Of a stretch of 64,000 nt of DNA, positions 18,886-27,694 are shown piece by piece. The DNA comes from Joyebacterum sp964521425 (lineage in GTDB: Bacteria; Joyebacterota; Joyebacteria; Joyebacterales; Joyebacteraceae): positions 3,900 to 67,899 of the forward strand of contig CAZFRO010000012.1 in the NCBI GenBank assembly GCA_964521425.1, given 5' to 3'. Position 1 is the first letter of the stretch. Every line of letters begins with the position of its first letter. The notes beneath the pieces were generated by a model. That model was not told the DNA's origin and did not search any database. It was given only the letters and a program-made list of their open reading frames with translations. A program made the translations under genes and the position numbers.

Positions 18886-19674
18886 TCAGCTGAGGCGGTA
18901 CATGTCCGGCCGTCTGTCGTTCAGGATGTCGTTGTACGGCGTCACGGCCTTGTCCCTGGCCGCTGCCGGGTTGATGTCGACCACAACAACTTCCTCGGTG
19001 CCGGTACCGGCGCGCGAGAGGATCTCCCCCTTGGGCGAGACTATCTCGCTCATTCCTATGAAGGTGAGATCCTCACCGGCTCTCTTCTCAGAACCGATGC
19101 GGTTCGCGGTCATGGAGAACACGCGGTTCTCGATGGACCGCGTTACCATGGCGTCCGGACAGTATGGAAGGACGAGGTTGGAGCCGTGGCACAGGATGTC
19201 CGCGCCGGCGAGCGCCAGCGAGCGCGCCACTTCAGGGTATATCCAGTCGAAGCATATCATCATCCCAAGACGAACTCCGGCCACATCGTGAACTGTCGGC
19301 GGTATGTCGCCTGGAAGGAAGATCTCCCTCTCTCTGTAGAACAGTTGGATCTTGCGATAGATCTCACGCCGCCCGTCAGGAGTCAGCATGAGCGACGAGT
19401 TGTAGAGTTCCTCACCCGCCCTCTCCGCAAACCCCAGCACGATTGTGGCGTCCTTCTCGCGCGCGAGCTGGGCCAGCTCATCGAACTCCTGCCCATCGAC
19501 CCTCTGGGCAAGGGCGAGAGCCTCCTCCCGGGACTCGAACAGATATCCAGAGAGCGCCAACTCAGGAAGCACAAAGAGATCGGCGTCCTTGAGAGCAAGT
19601 AGCGCGAGAATCCGATCCATGTTGCCAGTCACATCGCCGAACTCCGGCGCGAACTGAATCACGCCTGCCTTCAT
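18886..19674 (-). CDS. Carbon-nitrogen hydrolase (nitrilase superfamily)
   Basis: Hydrolyses a non-peptide C-N bond (amidase or carbamoylase type). The catalytic triad is visible: Glu38 in LPELALSG, Lys108 in YRKIQLF and Cys141 in MICFDWIYPE. 262 aa is a single-domain member. The exact substrate cannot be read from sequence; omega-amidase, N-carbamoylputrescine amidase-like or deaminated-glutathione amidase roles are all possible. Single gene on the minus strand, divergent from the sigma-54-driven gene at 19968. Confidence 0.9.
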   Translation of the reverse strand: MKAGVIQFAPEFGDVTGNMDRILALLALKDADLFVLPELALSGYLFESREEALALAQRVDGQEFDELAQLAREKDATIVLGFAERAGEELYNSSLMLTPDGRREIYRKIQLFYREREIFLPGDIPPTVHDVAGVRLGMMICFDWIYPEVARSLALAGADILCHGSNLVLPYCPDAMVTRSIENRVFSMTANRIGSEKRAGEDLTFIGMSEIVSPKGEILSRAGTGTEEVVVVDINPAAARDKAVTPYNDILNDRRPDMYRLS

Positions 19675-19897
19675 TCAACTCCTCCTCTAGGGCGAAAGTC
19701 ACCGTACCACTGCACACAATGTACGCATCTTAGCAGGAAGTAACTGCTGCCTCTCATGCCTGACACCGGCCGGCCTCGCAACGTGGCGCGCATCCTGCAT
19801 GAACCGCCTACTGGCAGGCGCAAAACCGCAGAATCGCGAGAGGAGCGGAAGAGGGCTTTGCACCGAACGCTGACCGCGCGCTCACAATCATCTTCAG

Positions 19898-19913
19898 TGG
19901 CACGGGGCTTGCA
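19898..19913 (+). promoter_or_regulatory. Perfect-consensus sigma-54 (-24/-12) promoter
   Basis: TGGCACG-GGGC-TTGCA matches the consensus TGGCACG-N4-TTGCW at every defined position, with GG (19899-19900) and GC (19911-19912) at the required distance. Transcription would start near 19923-19924. It lies in a 240-bp divergent intergenic region, just in front of the orphan gene at 19968. An enhancer-binding activator would be needed; none is encoded in this window. Confidence 0.8.
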
Positions 19914-19967
19914 TCCTTGAGTCAGACACGGATGTTCCGATACCCCTCGACGATGGCGGACGGCCGA

Positions 19968-20777
19968 ATGACGAAACAGAGGCAACCCTTGAAGAATGCA
20001 CCGGCTCGCTCGACCAGACGGCGGTCTGTACGTCGCAAGCTTGAGATAGGCACGGACGTTCAGACCTCATACTTCTTCATGCTGAACTGTCTTCTCCACT
20101 CCAGGATTCACACCGGCATCGAGTCGAACGCCGATGTGTACGATGAGGATGTGAACGTCTATCTCGCTCACCTTCTGAACTCCCACATGGACGCAGACCA
20201 GATCGCCGCGAACTCCGAGTACATTGCGGGGAGTGATGCCGATGTATTCAGGATGATCGAGGAGGCCGGGAGCGACCGGCAGCGCTACAGTATCTACAAG
20301 ACGAACGCGGACTTCCTGCTCATGTCGATCGCCGTGTTCGATACCATCGACAAGCCCACTCCCAATCGCCCTACGATCTTCCGCACTCCGCGCAACATCT
20401 ACATCGCCCGCGCGGCGTCGTACTACGCTCACGCTGCTTCGCATGCAACGAAGCTGTCGTGTGGAACAAGCAGAGTCGGGTTGACCCTTCAGAAGCTGTC
20501 TGACAGATTCGAAGACTACGTGCAGATCCTCACGTATATGAGAGGCCGCTACCTCAATCTGCTCAAGAGGTACTCACCGGGTGAACTCTTCCATCTCGAT
20601 CGTCAGATCGATGAGGTTGAGCGCGGAGAGGCCATCGAACTGATGCGCGATGCATTCCTCGACACATACCACGAGTGGATGAAGACTCACGAGGATGGAC
20701 TCCAGGAGAAACTCCTCGAACAGGCGGAGCTTCTCAAGGAACTGGATCCAGCGTTCGACTTCCAGCTCCCCGCGTAG
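19968..20777 (+). CDS. Unknown alpha-helical protein under a sigma-54 promoter
   Basis: No family recognised. The product is ~269 aa, soluble, with a basic N-terminus (RSTRRRSVRRKLEIG) and a helical body containing QTSYFFMLNCLLHSRIHTG and YYAHAASHATKLSCG. The C-terminus is charged and probably coiled-coil (DGLQEKLLEQAELLKEL). No signal peptide or membrane segment. The frame can start at TTG 19917, but the sigma-54 promoter places the transcript start near 19924, so ATG 19932, 19953 or 19968 remain; none has a strong ribosome site, and 19968 is my choice. A 6-bp hairpin overlaps its stop. Sigma-54 control suggests a regulated function such as stress, nitrogen or surface structures. Confidence 0.7.
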   Translation: MTKQRQPLKNAPARSTRRRSVRRKLEIGTDVQTSYFFMLNCLLHSRIHTGIESNADVYDEDVNVYLAHLLNSHMDADQIAANSEYIAGSDADVFRMIEEAGSDRQRYSIYKTNADFLLMSIAVFDTIDKPTPNRPTIFRTPRNIYIARAASYYAHAASHATKLSCGTSRVGLTLQKLSDRFEDYVQILTYMRGRYLNLLKRYSPGELFHLDRQIDEVERGEAIELMRDAFLDTYHEWMKTHEDGLQEKLLEQAELLKELDPAFDFQLPA

Positions 20778-20785
20778 GGAGCCCC

Positions 20786-21436
20786 CTATTGAGGAATGAA
20801 GAGCTTCTGGCCGACGGAGATTCTGTCTGGGTTGGCCAGGTTGTTCGCGGTCACGATCGCCTCAACCGTCGTTCCGTACTGTGACGCGATGCGGGCGAGC
20901 GAGTCGCCTGCGCGCACCGTGTGCTCCACACCGACGTTGAGTGAACTCTTGATGGCCTCGATCTCCTCGCGCAACTGGCTGTTCTCGCGAGTGACCTCTT
21001 CGAGAACGATCCCCATCCTCTCCATCAAATCAGTCCTGTCGCTCTCCCTCCCAGTGTCCACCGCCCTGATCCGGTTCTCGAGTTCGATGCCTATCTGCTG
21101 CTGTCCGTCGCGGACGGCCTCCAGCCCCCGGCCGAATTCACTCTCCAGGCCGCCCAGTCTCTGCGAGAGACCCTCAAGCTGATGCGAGACTACCTGTATC
21201 TCCTCCTCGAGCACCGTAACGCGGCCGTCAATCTTGAGAACCTTCTCCGAGAGCCCGGCCTGCCGCTGCTCGAAATCGTCCTGAGCATCCCAGATGTCCT
21301 TCTTGAAGGCCAGACCACCGGTTCCACACCCGGACAGCGTGGCGCCGATCAAGAGCGCCATGAGAGCCATAGCACAAGCTCGCCCGACGTGGCGTAGAGG
21401 CGGAGCACTCGCTTTTGATCCGTGCATTCCAATCAT
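20786..21436 (-). CDS. LysM-domain coiled-coil lipoprotein in the cpoB position of the Tol-Pal cluster
   Basis: A signal peptide ends in the lipobox LSGC (Cys at ~37). A long coiled coil follows (residues ~50-165), and the C-terminus is a LysM peptidoglycan-binding domain (VRAGDSLARIASQYGTT...IPQ). In Proteobacteria the gene after pal is cpoB/ybgF, a coiled coil plus TPRs; here the coiled coil is kept but the TPR part is a LysM domain. That implies a trimeric, wall-binding periplasmic lipoprotein tied to Tol-Pal function (inference). ATG 21436 has AGGAG 6 nt upstream and follows the pal stop by 12 nt. Confidence 0.85.
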   Translation of the reverse strand: MIGMHGSKASAPPLRHVGRACAMALMALLIGATLSGCGTGGLAFKKDIWDAQDDFEQRQAGLSEKVLKIDGRVTVLEEEIQVVSHQLEGLSQRLGGLESEFGRGLEAVRDGQQQIGIELENRIRAVDTGRESDRTDLMERMGIVLEEVTRENSQLREEIEAIKSSLNVGVEHTVRAGDSLARIASQYGTTVEAIVTANNLANPDRISVGQKLFIPQ

Positions 21437-21448
21437 GGCCGGCTCCTG

Positions 21449-21985
21449 CTATTCGGAGATGACGAAGTGGGCGCGCCTGTTCTTGGCCCACGCATCCTCA
21501 GTGCTTCTTGGGTCAAGCGCGTTCTCTTCACCGTAGCTGATCGTCCCGAGACGGCTCGCACCTACGCCGAGATTGACGAGATAGCGTCGCGCCGCCAGAG
21601 CTCTCTGCTCCCCGAGCGCCATGTTGTACTCGCTTGTGCCGCGCTCGTCACAATGTCCCTCGATCATGACGCGGACGTCCTCGTGCTCGGCCAGCCAGCC
21701 CGAGATCTCCTGGAGCGTGCCAGCATTGATGCTCAGGATCTCATAGCTGTCGTAGTCGAAGTGAATGTCATCGAAGATGGACGAGCCGGGCTCTATGTAC
21801 ACGATGTCTTCCGGCTGCTCGTAGAGCCCTACGTCCTCGCCGGCAAGCGCGTCGGCCTCTTCGGTCAAGCTGGGATCTATGATCGGCTCCTCAACCACAT
21901 CTTCACTTGAACCACACCCCGACAGAACAAACATCATTGCCGAAGACAGAACAACTGCCATGAGAAGAACAGCGAACTTCCGCAT
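21449..21985 (-). CDS. pal: Peptidoglycan-associated lipoprotein Pal (OmpA family)
   Basis: Outer-membrane lipoprotein that ties the membrane to peptidoglycan and binds TolB. Signal peptide with lipobox VLSGC, an acidic linker, then an OmpA-like domain with IFDDIHFDYDSYEI and the peptidoglycan-binding stretch VMIEGHCDERGTSEYN (Asp and Arg that contact meso-DAP). ATG 21985 is preferred over 22003 because GAGGAGG lies 7 nt in front of it. It sits between tolB and the LysM lipoprotein, the canonical position. Confidence 0.96.
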   Translation of the reverse strand: MRKFAVLLMAVVLSSAMMFVLSGCGSSEDVVEEPIIDPSLTEEADALAGEDVGLYEQPEDIVYIEPGSSIFDDIHFDYDSYEILSINAGTLQEISGWLAEHEDVRVMIEGHCDERGTSEYNMALGEQRALAARRYLVNLGVGASRLGTISYGEENALDPRSTEDAWAKNRRAHFVISE

Positions 21986-22015
21986 TCCTTTTCCTCCTCG
22001 CAAGCCCGAGGGCCT

Positions 22016-23320
22016 TTAGTCGGACCACGTCGGGCTCAGGTAGTCACCAGCACCGCTGGTGAGCCTCACCGGTTCCAATTCATAGATATCGAGCATATAC
22101 AGGTCAGTCTTTCGTCCCGAGGTCACACTGTATGCGATGTGCCGCCCGTCCCTCGCCCAGGAAGGATCCTCCTTGTCTCCGGGCCCCGCGGTCAAGCGTA
22201 TGACCTCCTTGCTTCCGACATCAACCGTACATATTTGGAACACTCCATCTATCTTCGCTGTGAAGGCGACGAGATTCCCCTTGGGGGACCAATCGGGTGA
22301 CGTATTGTAGCGCCCCTCATATGTGAGTCTCTGAGAGCTGCCACCCGTCGCGCTCATAGTATACATCTGTGGCGCGCCCGAACGATCGGACACATAGGCC
22401 ATCCTGCGGCCGTCCGGTGACCAGCACGGGGACGACTCTGTGTTTCTCCCAAATGTCAGTCGACGCGGTTCACTTCCGTTCGCTCGCAGTCTGTAGATCT
22501 CGGGGTTGCCGTCTCGCGAGAGAGTCATCACGATCTCCCCGCCGCTTGGCGAGGGCGCGGCAAACGCGTTCAAGCCGGGGAAAGAGGTCACTCGCGAGTT
22601 TGTCCCTTCGGCGATGCGCGCCCGCCGTGTCTCCTGACGGCTGCCCTGTATCATCGTGTAGATGAGGTCCTCACCACCGGGGAACCAGTCCGGGGAGATG
22701 GCGATCGCATTGTTACGGGTCACTCGGCGCCGATTCTCGCCGTCGTAGTCCATCACATAGATCTCCTTGGCCCCGGTCACGTTCGAGACGAAGGCGATCC
22801 TGGTCTGCGCGATACCGTCCTCTCCCGTCAGCTGCTTCACGATGTCGTCGGATATGTGATGAACGGCCGCCCGCCAGTCACTGTGCCGGCCGGAGTAGCG
22901 CCTGCCGAAGATCGGTTTACCCTGTGCGAGATCATACACCGTGGCTTCAATGGACATCTCTGAGAGCGTTCCCTCGATCTTCCCTTTCACCAGGACTTCC
23001 GCCCCGAGCGCGGCCCACTCCTGGAACTTGATGCGCCCCGAGACGCGGTCGTCGGTCTCGGTCTCATCCACGAACTCGGTGTTCGCAACAAGACTGAAGT
23101 GGCCGGAATTGGAGAGGTCGAACATCAGAACGTCGCGAACAGCATCCGGCGATACTATCGTGCCGCCCTCCACGTCGAAGAGCGGAACAGCGATGATCAC
23201 CTTCTCCCCGAACGCTTTCGACACGCTGATGTGGACCTGAGCGCGGGCAAGCGGTGTGGCGCCCAATTGAAGAAGCAGAAGAAGGGAGATCACGATGCCC
23301 GTGCGAAGTCGTAGCGTCAT
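22016..23320 (-). CDS. tolB: Tol-Pal system protein TolB
   Basis: Periplasmic beta-propeller partner of Pal and TolA. An N-terminal signal peptide (IVISLLLLLQLGATPLARA) is followed by the TolB N-terminal domain (residues ~30-165), then repeated WD40-like/PD40 blades ending in motifs such as ESSPCWSPDGRRMAYVSD, TSPDWSPKGNLVAFTA and EDPSWARDGRHIAYSV. 434 aa is typical. ATG 23320 follows a GGCAGG-type site. About 110 bp separate it from tolA. Confidence 0.96.
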   Translation of the reverse strand: MTLRLRTGIVISLLLLLQLGATPLARAQVHISVSKAFGEKVIIAVPLFDVEGGTIVSPDAVRDVLMFDLSNSGHFSLVANTEFVDETETDDRVSGRIKFQEWAALGAEVLVKGKIEGTLSEMSIEATVYDLAQGKPIFGRRYSGRHSDWRAAVHHISDDIVKQLTGEDGIAQTRIAFVSNVTGAKEIYVMDYDGENRRRVTRNNAIAISPDWFPGGEDLIYTMIQGSRQETRRARIAEGTNSRVTSFPGLNAFAAPSPSGGEIVMTLSRDGNPEIYRLRANGSEPRRLTFGRNTESSPCWSPDGRRMAYVSDRSGAPQMYTMSATGGSSQRLTYEGRYNTSPDWSPKGNLVAFTAKIDGVFQICTVDVGSKEVIRLTAGPGDKEDPSWARDGRHIAYSVTSGRKTDLYMLDIYELEPVRLTSGAGDYLSPTWSD

Positions 23321-23434
23321 TGGATACGCCTGCCTTTCATCCGGCCGCGATCATTCACCGTCAGTCCGGGGAATCGTTCCCGCACCGGTGATTCATCGAT
23401 CGAGTCAGTTGCTCGCGAGTCGATTCCCCGCGAC

Positions 23435-24148
23435 TTAGTTCCTCGCGACCGTGAAATCTATCGTCACATCGAGATGGTCATCCATGTAGTCAGAGGGAAG
23501 CGGGGGAAAAGGAGCCGAGTCCCGCACCGCCGTAACCGCCGACTGGTCGACATTCTGGAGCCCGGAAGACCGGCGCACCGTGACCACCTCTATGTCTCCG
23601 CTCTTGGCGATCCGAAATGAGATCTGTGCGGAGAGCTTCTCGTTGCTTATCAGTCTGGAACTAGGCTGCTTCCAGTTCAATCTAACCTTGCCCTGGATGA
23701 TAGACAGGTACCAGCTGTATGGGAAGCGAGAAGCCGTGACGACCGCGCTTGCAGCCGTGTGTTCTTCCGCCACCCTCTCCTCAGGCTCCGTCCGCTCCTC
23801 ACGAGCCTCGTCCTGCGCGTTCAAACGCTCCGCCAGGCGCTCCTCGAGAGTCTTCTCATGCCGCGGCGGCGGAGTAAGCGTCACGCGCTTCACCTGTCTG
23901 GGCGGATCGATCGGGATCTGCTCCTCGACTACTGGCTCCTCCTGAATCGGCTCGGGCTCGGAGATCTCCTCCTGCACGACTGGCTCGGGTTCCGGAACAG
24001 CTTGGCGTGGGGGTGGACTCAGTTCGACGAGTTCAACGGTGTAGCCCTCGAGCCCCATCATCTCCTCCTCGAAGAGCCCCGGAATGAACGGCACCAGGAC
24101 CAGGAGGAACACGTGGATGATCGTCGATATGATTAGGAATCGATTCAT
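23435..24148 (-). CDS. tolA: TolA/TonB-like energy-transducing protein
   Basis: One N-terminal membrane helix (FLIISTIIHVFLLVLVPFI), a Pro/Glu-rich spacer (PEPEPVVQEEISEPEPIQEE) and a C-terminal TonB-C-like domain (ISFRIAKSGDIEVVTVRRSSG...FPPLP). Its position after tolQ-tolR and before tolB indicates the TolA role: carrying proton-motive force from TolQR to TolB/Pal. The spacer is much shorter than the E. coli TolA helix. ATG 24148 lies 1 nt after the tolR stop, so the longer frame to 24208 is not used. Confidence 0.88.
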   Translation of the reverse strand: MNRFLIISTIIHVFLLVLVPFIPGLFEEEMMGLEGYTVELVELSPPPRQAVPEPEPVVQEEISEPEPIQEEPVVEEQIPIDPPRQVKRVTLTPPPRHEKTLEERLAERLNAQDEAREERTEPEERVAEEHTAASAVVTASRFPYSWYLSIIQGKVRLNWKQPSSRLISNEKLSAQISFRIAKSGDIEVVTVRRSSGLQNVDQSAVTAVRDSAPFPPLPSDYMDDHLDVTIDFTVARN

Positions 24149-24149
24149 G

Positions 24150-24560
24150 CTATTCAGCCGGTTTCGTGGCCATTGCCAACCTGGAGATGCCTGCACCCCT
24201 TGCGGCATCGAGCACCTGAACTACGCGACCGTACTGGATCTCCTCGTCGGCCTTGATGAGAACGGCCGCGGCGGCATCGGATGCGTGGATACTCTCAAGC
24301 CGCTGCTTCAGATCCTCGATGGTCACGCGCTGGTTCTCGAAGTAGATCCTTTCGTTGCTCGATATCGCTATCGTCACAACGTTCGAGACGTCGATCTTCT
24401 GTGGATTCGCCGTCGGCAGGGTCACATCTATCCCCTGCTCGATCATCGGCGCCACGATGATGAAGATGATAAGGAGCGCCATCATGATGTCGACCAGCGA
24501 TGTCACGTTGATGTCGCCGATCGGACCCATGTCGTCTTCGCGCTTCCGTCTTCTCCGCAC
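24150..24560 (-). CDS. tolR: TolR/ExbD family proton-channel subunit
   Basis: Single N-terminal membrane helix with the proton-path Asp in SLVDIMMALLIIFII, preceded by the family motif INVT and followed by the periplasmic domain with IYFENQRVT and VLIKADEEIQYGRVV. 136 aa is standard. It lies between tolQ and tolA in the same orientation with minimal gaps. TolR versus ExbD is decided by the tolB-pal neighbourhood. Confidence 0.94.
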   Translation of the reverse strand: MRRRRKREDDMGPIGDINVTSLVDIMMALLIIFIIVAPMIEQGIDVTLPTANPQKIDVSNVVTIAISSNERIYFENQRVTIEDLKQRLESIHASDAAAAVLIKADEEIQYGRVVQVLDAARGAGISRLAMATKPAE

Positions 24561-24585
24561 GTCGCCCCCCTTACTACCAGACTCG

Positions 24586-25263
24586 CTATCTCGCTCCCAT
24601 GTTCCGCTCGACCGAGGACATGAACTCGGACGAGAAATTCTCCATCCGGACGGTAATGGTTCGCACGCGATTCATCAGATAGTTGTATCCAGCGAGCGCC
24701 GGGATCGCAACGGCCAGTCCGGCCACAGTCGTTGTCAGCGCGGCCGAGATGCCGGGTGCAACACTGCTTATGCTGGCGCTTCCCGTCACATACATCGCGG
24801 TGAAGGCGGTCATGATGCCCCAAACCGTTCCGAAGAGCCCAACGAATGGAGCACCGCCAACCACGGTCGCGAGAGTGACCAGGTACTTCTTGAGATCGAG
24901 AACCTGCTCCGCCACCGCCCTCTCCATGCTGCGCTCAAGACCGTCGATCTGGACGATCGAAAGGCCGCGCCCCGGCGAGCCCCCTGTCATGATGAGTGCA
25001 AGTTCCGCGAGTCCTGCTTCAAAGACCGTAGCGAGTGGGGACGGGTCAAACCTCCGCCTGTTCGCATAGTGACTTACCATCCCATCCGGATCCTCCCGGA
25101 ACTGCTTGAGGAACTTCTCGGACCTGGACTCAGCCTTCTTGAGTGTCAGATACCTGTGGAGGATGATGGCCCATGAGTAGATTGAGACAATGATGAGAAA
25201 GACGACGATCATCTTTCCCAGGGCTCCAGACTGCCCTACTGTGGCTATGAAACCAGTACCCAC
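24586..25263 (-). CDS. tolQ: TolQ/ExbB family proton-channel subunit
   Basis: Three-helix membrane protein: helix 1 IVVFLIIVSIYSWAIIL, a cytoplasmic loop with the basic/charged YLTLKKAESRSEKFLKQF, then the conserved helices 2-3 containing LATVVGGAPFVGLFGTVWGI and ALTTTVAGLAVAIPALAGY. 225 aa fits TolQ. It is the first tol gene of the cluster; a Yip1-like gene ends just upstream at 25277. Confidence 0.94.
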   Translation of the reverse strand: MGTGFIATVGQSGALGKMIVVFLIIVSIYSWAIILHRYLTLKKAESRSEKFLKQFREDPDGMVSHYANRRRFDPSPLATVFEAGLAELALIMTGGSPGRGLSIVQIDGLERSMERAVAEQVLDLKKYLVTLATVVGGAPFVGLFGTVWGIMTAFTAMYVTGSASISSVAPGISAALTTTVAGLAVAIPALAGYNYLMNRVRTITVRMENFSSEFMSSVERNMGAR

Positions 25264-25276
25264 CCGTGCCTCCTGT

Positions 25277-26707
25277 CTATTCGCTTACGCCGCCGGTCGT
25301 CCGAGGTTGGCTTCCCGCACCACCGGTCGCTCGGAGGTAGTCTCTCCACTGCCGATCGAGCGAGTCCAAGGGCTCGCCGAGTTCAAGCTCGATCATCGCA
25401 TCGACGGGACCGAATGAATCGACCGCTCCCGCATATAGGTCGAGTACCGCTCCTTCCCCACGGGTAGCCGCAAGGAAGGCGAAGAATGAACCCGCCGCCG
25501 GCTCTGATCTCTGCCTGCTCAAGCGATGGTACGAGGCCGGATCGGTCATGTCAGCAAGCGGAGGCAGGTCGCCCGCGTCAAGAAGGCCGAGGGCTGTTTG
25601 AGCCAACGTCATGCCGCCCCATTCGTCACCCGCATAGAGGGCGAAACCGCTTCGAATCAGCGGACTATGCACCTTGCCATAAGCTCCCGCGGCCAGAACC
25701 CTGGCGGTCTCCCGCTTGAGCGCGAGATCTGCGCCGTCAGTCCATGCCAGATGAACGACATTCGCCCATTCGACACCATGGGCGACCTCTCCGTTGTCGG
25801 TCACGCGCCTCTTCGAATCAAGGGACGCATAAAGATAGACGTCTATTCGCGACGGAGTGGCAAGACCGTCCGGGTCTCTGCTGAGAATCTCATCTGCCCT
25901 TGCGACGGCCACGGAGGTTGCCTCGCCCGCAGACGCGAGCACATCCGCCCCCGTATCCTGCCTATGGTGGAGAACTCCCACAGCAGTCCCGGTCTCAACC
26001 CAGTCCTCATAGGGGTCATCGAGGGCATCGGCGCTTCCCGTCCCCCCTATGGTCATAATAAGAACATAGATAATCGCGAAGAGTACGCCAGTCCTTGTTG
26101 CCTTCCGTCTGTCGAGTTCGAACACCGGCCCTGCCGCGATTCCGAGAAGTACGAAGAACCAGAGAGAGAAGAGGTCGATCTGTCTTGCGAGACTCCAGAC
26201 AAACGAGTTGGCTCCCGAACCCAGAAGGACAGCCAGATTGGCGCCGACCGTTGGTGATCCCGTGATTCTCATGAGTCCGGCCATGGCGAGCGCGCCTACA
26301 CCACCGACGACCGACGCATGGGCGACGGCGCTCAGGACCTCTACGAAACGCGCCCTCCCTCCCATCACCCGCCCCGCGAGCCTGAAGAAGAGCGTCTCTA
26401 TGAGGACTATCAGTGGTACGCCCAGGACGGCCATGAGAACACTGCCCCCGGCGAACCCGGACTTGATGATCTCGGGAGTGTGCCCGCTACGGAGGGCCAT
26501 ACTGTGTATGAAGGGGTCCATATACCCGCCCCTCACGGCATAGGTGGCGCTCACAAGGGCGCATGCTATGCCGAAGATGATGGGCAGAATCCATCGCGGG
26601 CGCTCCCGCAGCCGCTCGAATGTGCGCCTGGGGAATACGAGAACGAGCGTCAGGGCCGCAATGGCATTGATGGGCCTGGATTCGGATGTCTCGCGTTCGT
26701 CGTTCAT
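25277..26707 (-). CDS. Yip1-like membrane domain fused to a degenerate peptidase-MA-like domain
   Basis: The N-terminal ~240 residues have about five hydrophobic helices and resemble bacterial Yip1 proteins (FPRRTFERLRERPRWILPI near the start is characteristic). The C-terminal half looks like the peptidase MA (gluzincin) fold found in many secreted bacterial proteins, but the zinc motif HExxH is replaced by RETAR and the later Trp-Leu-x-Glu-Gly segment by IRSGFALYAGDEWGG, so catalysis is unlikely. ATG 26707 has GAGGTC upstream. It precedes tolQ by 13 nt and may be cotranscribed with the Tol genes. Yip1 part is fairly clear; the C-terminal assignment is tentative. Confidence 0.6.
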   Translation of the reverse strand: MNDERETSESRPINAIAALTLVLVFPRRTFERLRERPRWILPIIFGIACALVSATYAVRGGYMDPFIHSMALRSGHTPEIIKSGFAGGSVLMAVLGVPLIVLIETLFFRLAGRVMGGRARFVEVLSAVAHASVVGGVGALAMAGLMRITGSPTVGANLAVLLGSGANSFVWSLARQIDLFSLWFFVLLGIAAGPVFELDRRKATRTGVLFAIIYVLIMTIGGTGSADALDDPYEDWVETGTAVGVLHHRQDTGADVLASAGEATSVAVARADEILSRDPDGLATPSRIDVYLYASLDSKRRVTDNGEVAHGVEWANVVHLAWTDGADLALKRETARVLAAGAYGKVHSPLIRSGFALYAGDEWGGMTLAQTALGLLDAGDLPPLADMTDPASYHRLSRQRSEPAAGSFFAFLAATRGEGAVLDLYAGAVDSFGPVDAMIELELGEPLDSLDRQWRDYLRATGGAGSQPRTTGGVSE

Positions 26708-26772
26708 GGGCCGACCTCGCGTCACCCGACAGGGCGAACGTCTGTATGAGTGAGTCAGGAGCGTACACACTA

Positions 26773-27675
26773 CTACCCGGGTTCGCGCGATGTCAAGAGC
26801 GGCCACATGGTGCGTTTTCTGCCCTGAAATGTGGCAATCTCGGTGACACCCGCCCGCTTCAGGTGCTTCAAGGCCAGATCGAAGTCCATCCCTACCTGGC
26901 TCGGTGCATGTGCGTCCGAGCCGAGCGTCACGGCTACGCCCTTCTCCGCACAGGCCTTGAGGAAACCGATCGCCGGGTAGAGCTCCTGTGCGGTTTTCCG
27001 AAGACCGGAGCTATTGACCTCAATGGCAACGTCGTGCTCCTTGAGCGCCTCCGCGGCCTCGCGGTACATCTCATCCACACGGAGCGTCGTCCAGACACCG
27101 TGCTTCTTCACGAGATCCGGATGAGCCATGATGTCAAAGCCGCCCTTCTCCACGGCCTCGCAGAAGAGTTCGAAGTACCGGGCGTACATGTCATCGGGAC
27201 TCTTTCCTGCGTAGCTCGATAGCCTCCGGCTGTCGTCGAAGCCCCACCCGTCCAGGTAGTGCACCGAGCCGTAGACGTAGTCGAATTCGTAGGCAGATGC
27301 GGCCTCCCACACCTCGTCCATCCGCCCGGGAATGTAGTCCATCTCTATCCCGAAGCGTATCGCGATCGACTCGACCGATTGCTGGACATCACGGATGAGT
27401 TCAGCGTAGATGGGGAGTTCATCAGGAGCCATGGTGAGACCTTCGTCCCTGATGTGAAGGAGAGGCATGTGGTCCGAGAAGCCGATCTCGGCGAGTCCCT
27501 TCCGGATTGCCTCCCGGACGTAGTCCTCGGGCTCCCCAATGGCGTGCCCGCAGAGCCGCGTGTGAATGTGGTAGTCGACAAGGTGTGAGTAGGAATCGCG
27601 ATCGAGTTCACGCCTCGACCGCGTCCAATTAAGAGCCCTGCGCCCCAGAGCGCGTCTCAGCCTGCGTGAATCCAC
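26773..27675 (-). CDS. PHP-domain histidinol-phosphatase (HisJ/HisK type)
   Basis: PHP-superfamily metal phosphoesterase. Metal-binding motifs are visible in order: DYHIHTRLCGHA, GFSDHMPL, GIEMDYIPG, YVYGSVHYLDGWGFDD, IMAHPDLVKK and TLGSDAHAP. This matches HisJ/HisK histidinol-phosphate phosphatases, the second-to-last step of histidine synthesis, although no other his gene is nearby, so another phosphoester substrate cannot be excluded. GTG 27675 has GGAGGCAGG just in front. It ends a same-strand run with the symporter genes. Confidence 0.87.
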   Translation of the reverse strand: MDSRRLRRALGRRALNWTRSRRELDRDSYSHLVDYHIHTRLCGHAIGEPEDYVREAIRKGLAEIGFSDHMPLLHIRDEGLTMAPDELPIYAELIRDVQQSVESIAIRFGIEMDYIPGRMDEVWEAASAYEFDYVYGSVHYLDGWGFDDSRRLSSYAGKSPDDMYARYFELFCEAVEKGGFDIMAHPDLVKKHGVWTTLRVDEMYREAAEALKEHDVAIEVNSSGLRKTAQELYPAIGFLKACAEKGVAVTLGSDAHAPSQVGMDFDLALKHLKRAGVTEIATFQGRKRTMWPLLTSREPG

Positions 27676-27694
27676 CCTGCCTCCGCTCTTCGGA

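Noticed and set aside
19917..19919. TTG start for the sigma-54-driven gene
   Set aside because: It lies upstream of the expected transcription start of the promoter.
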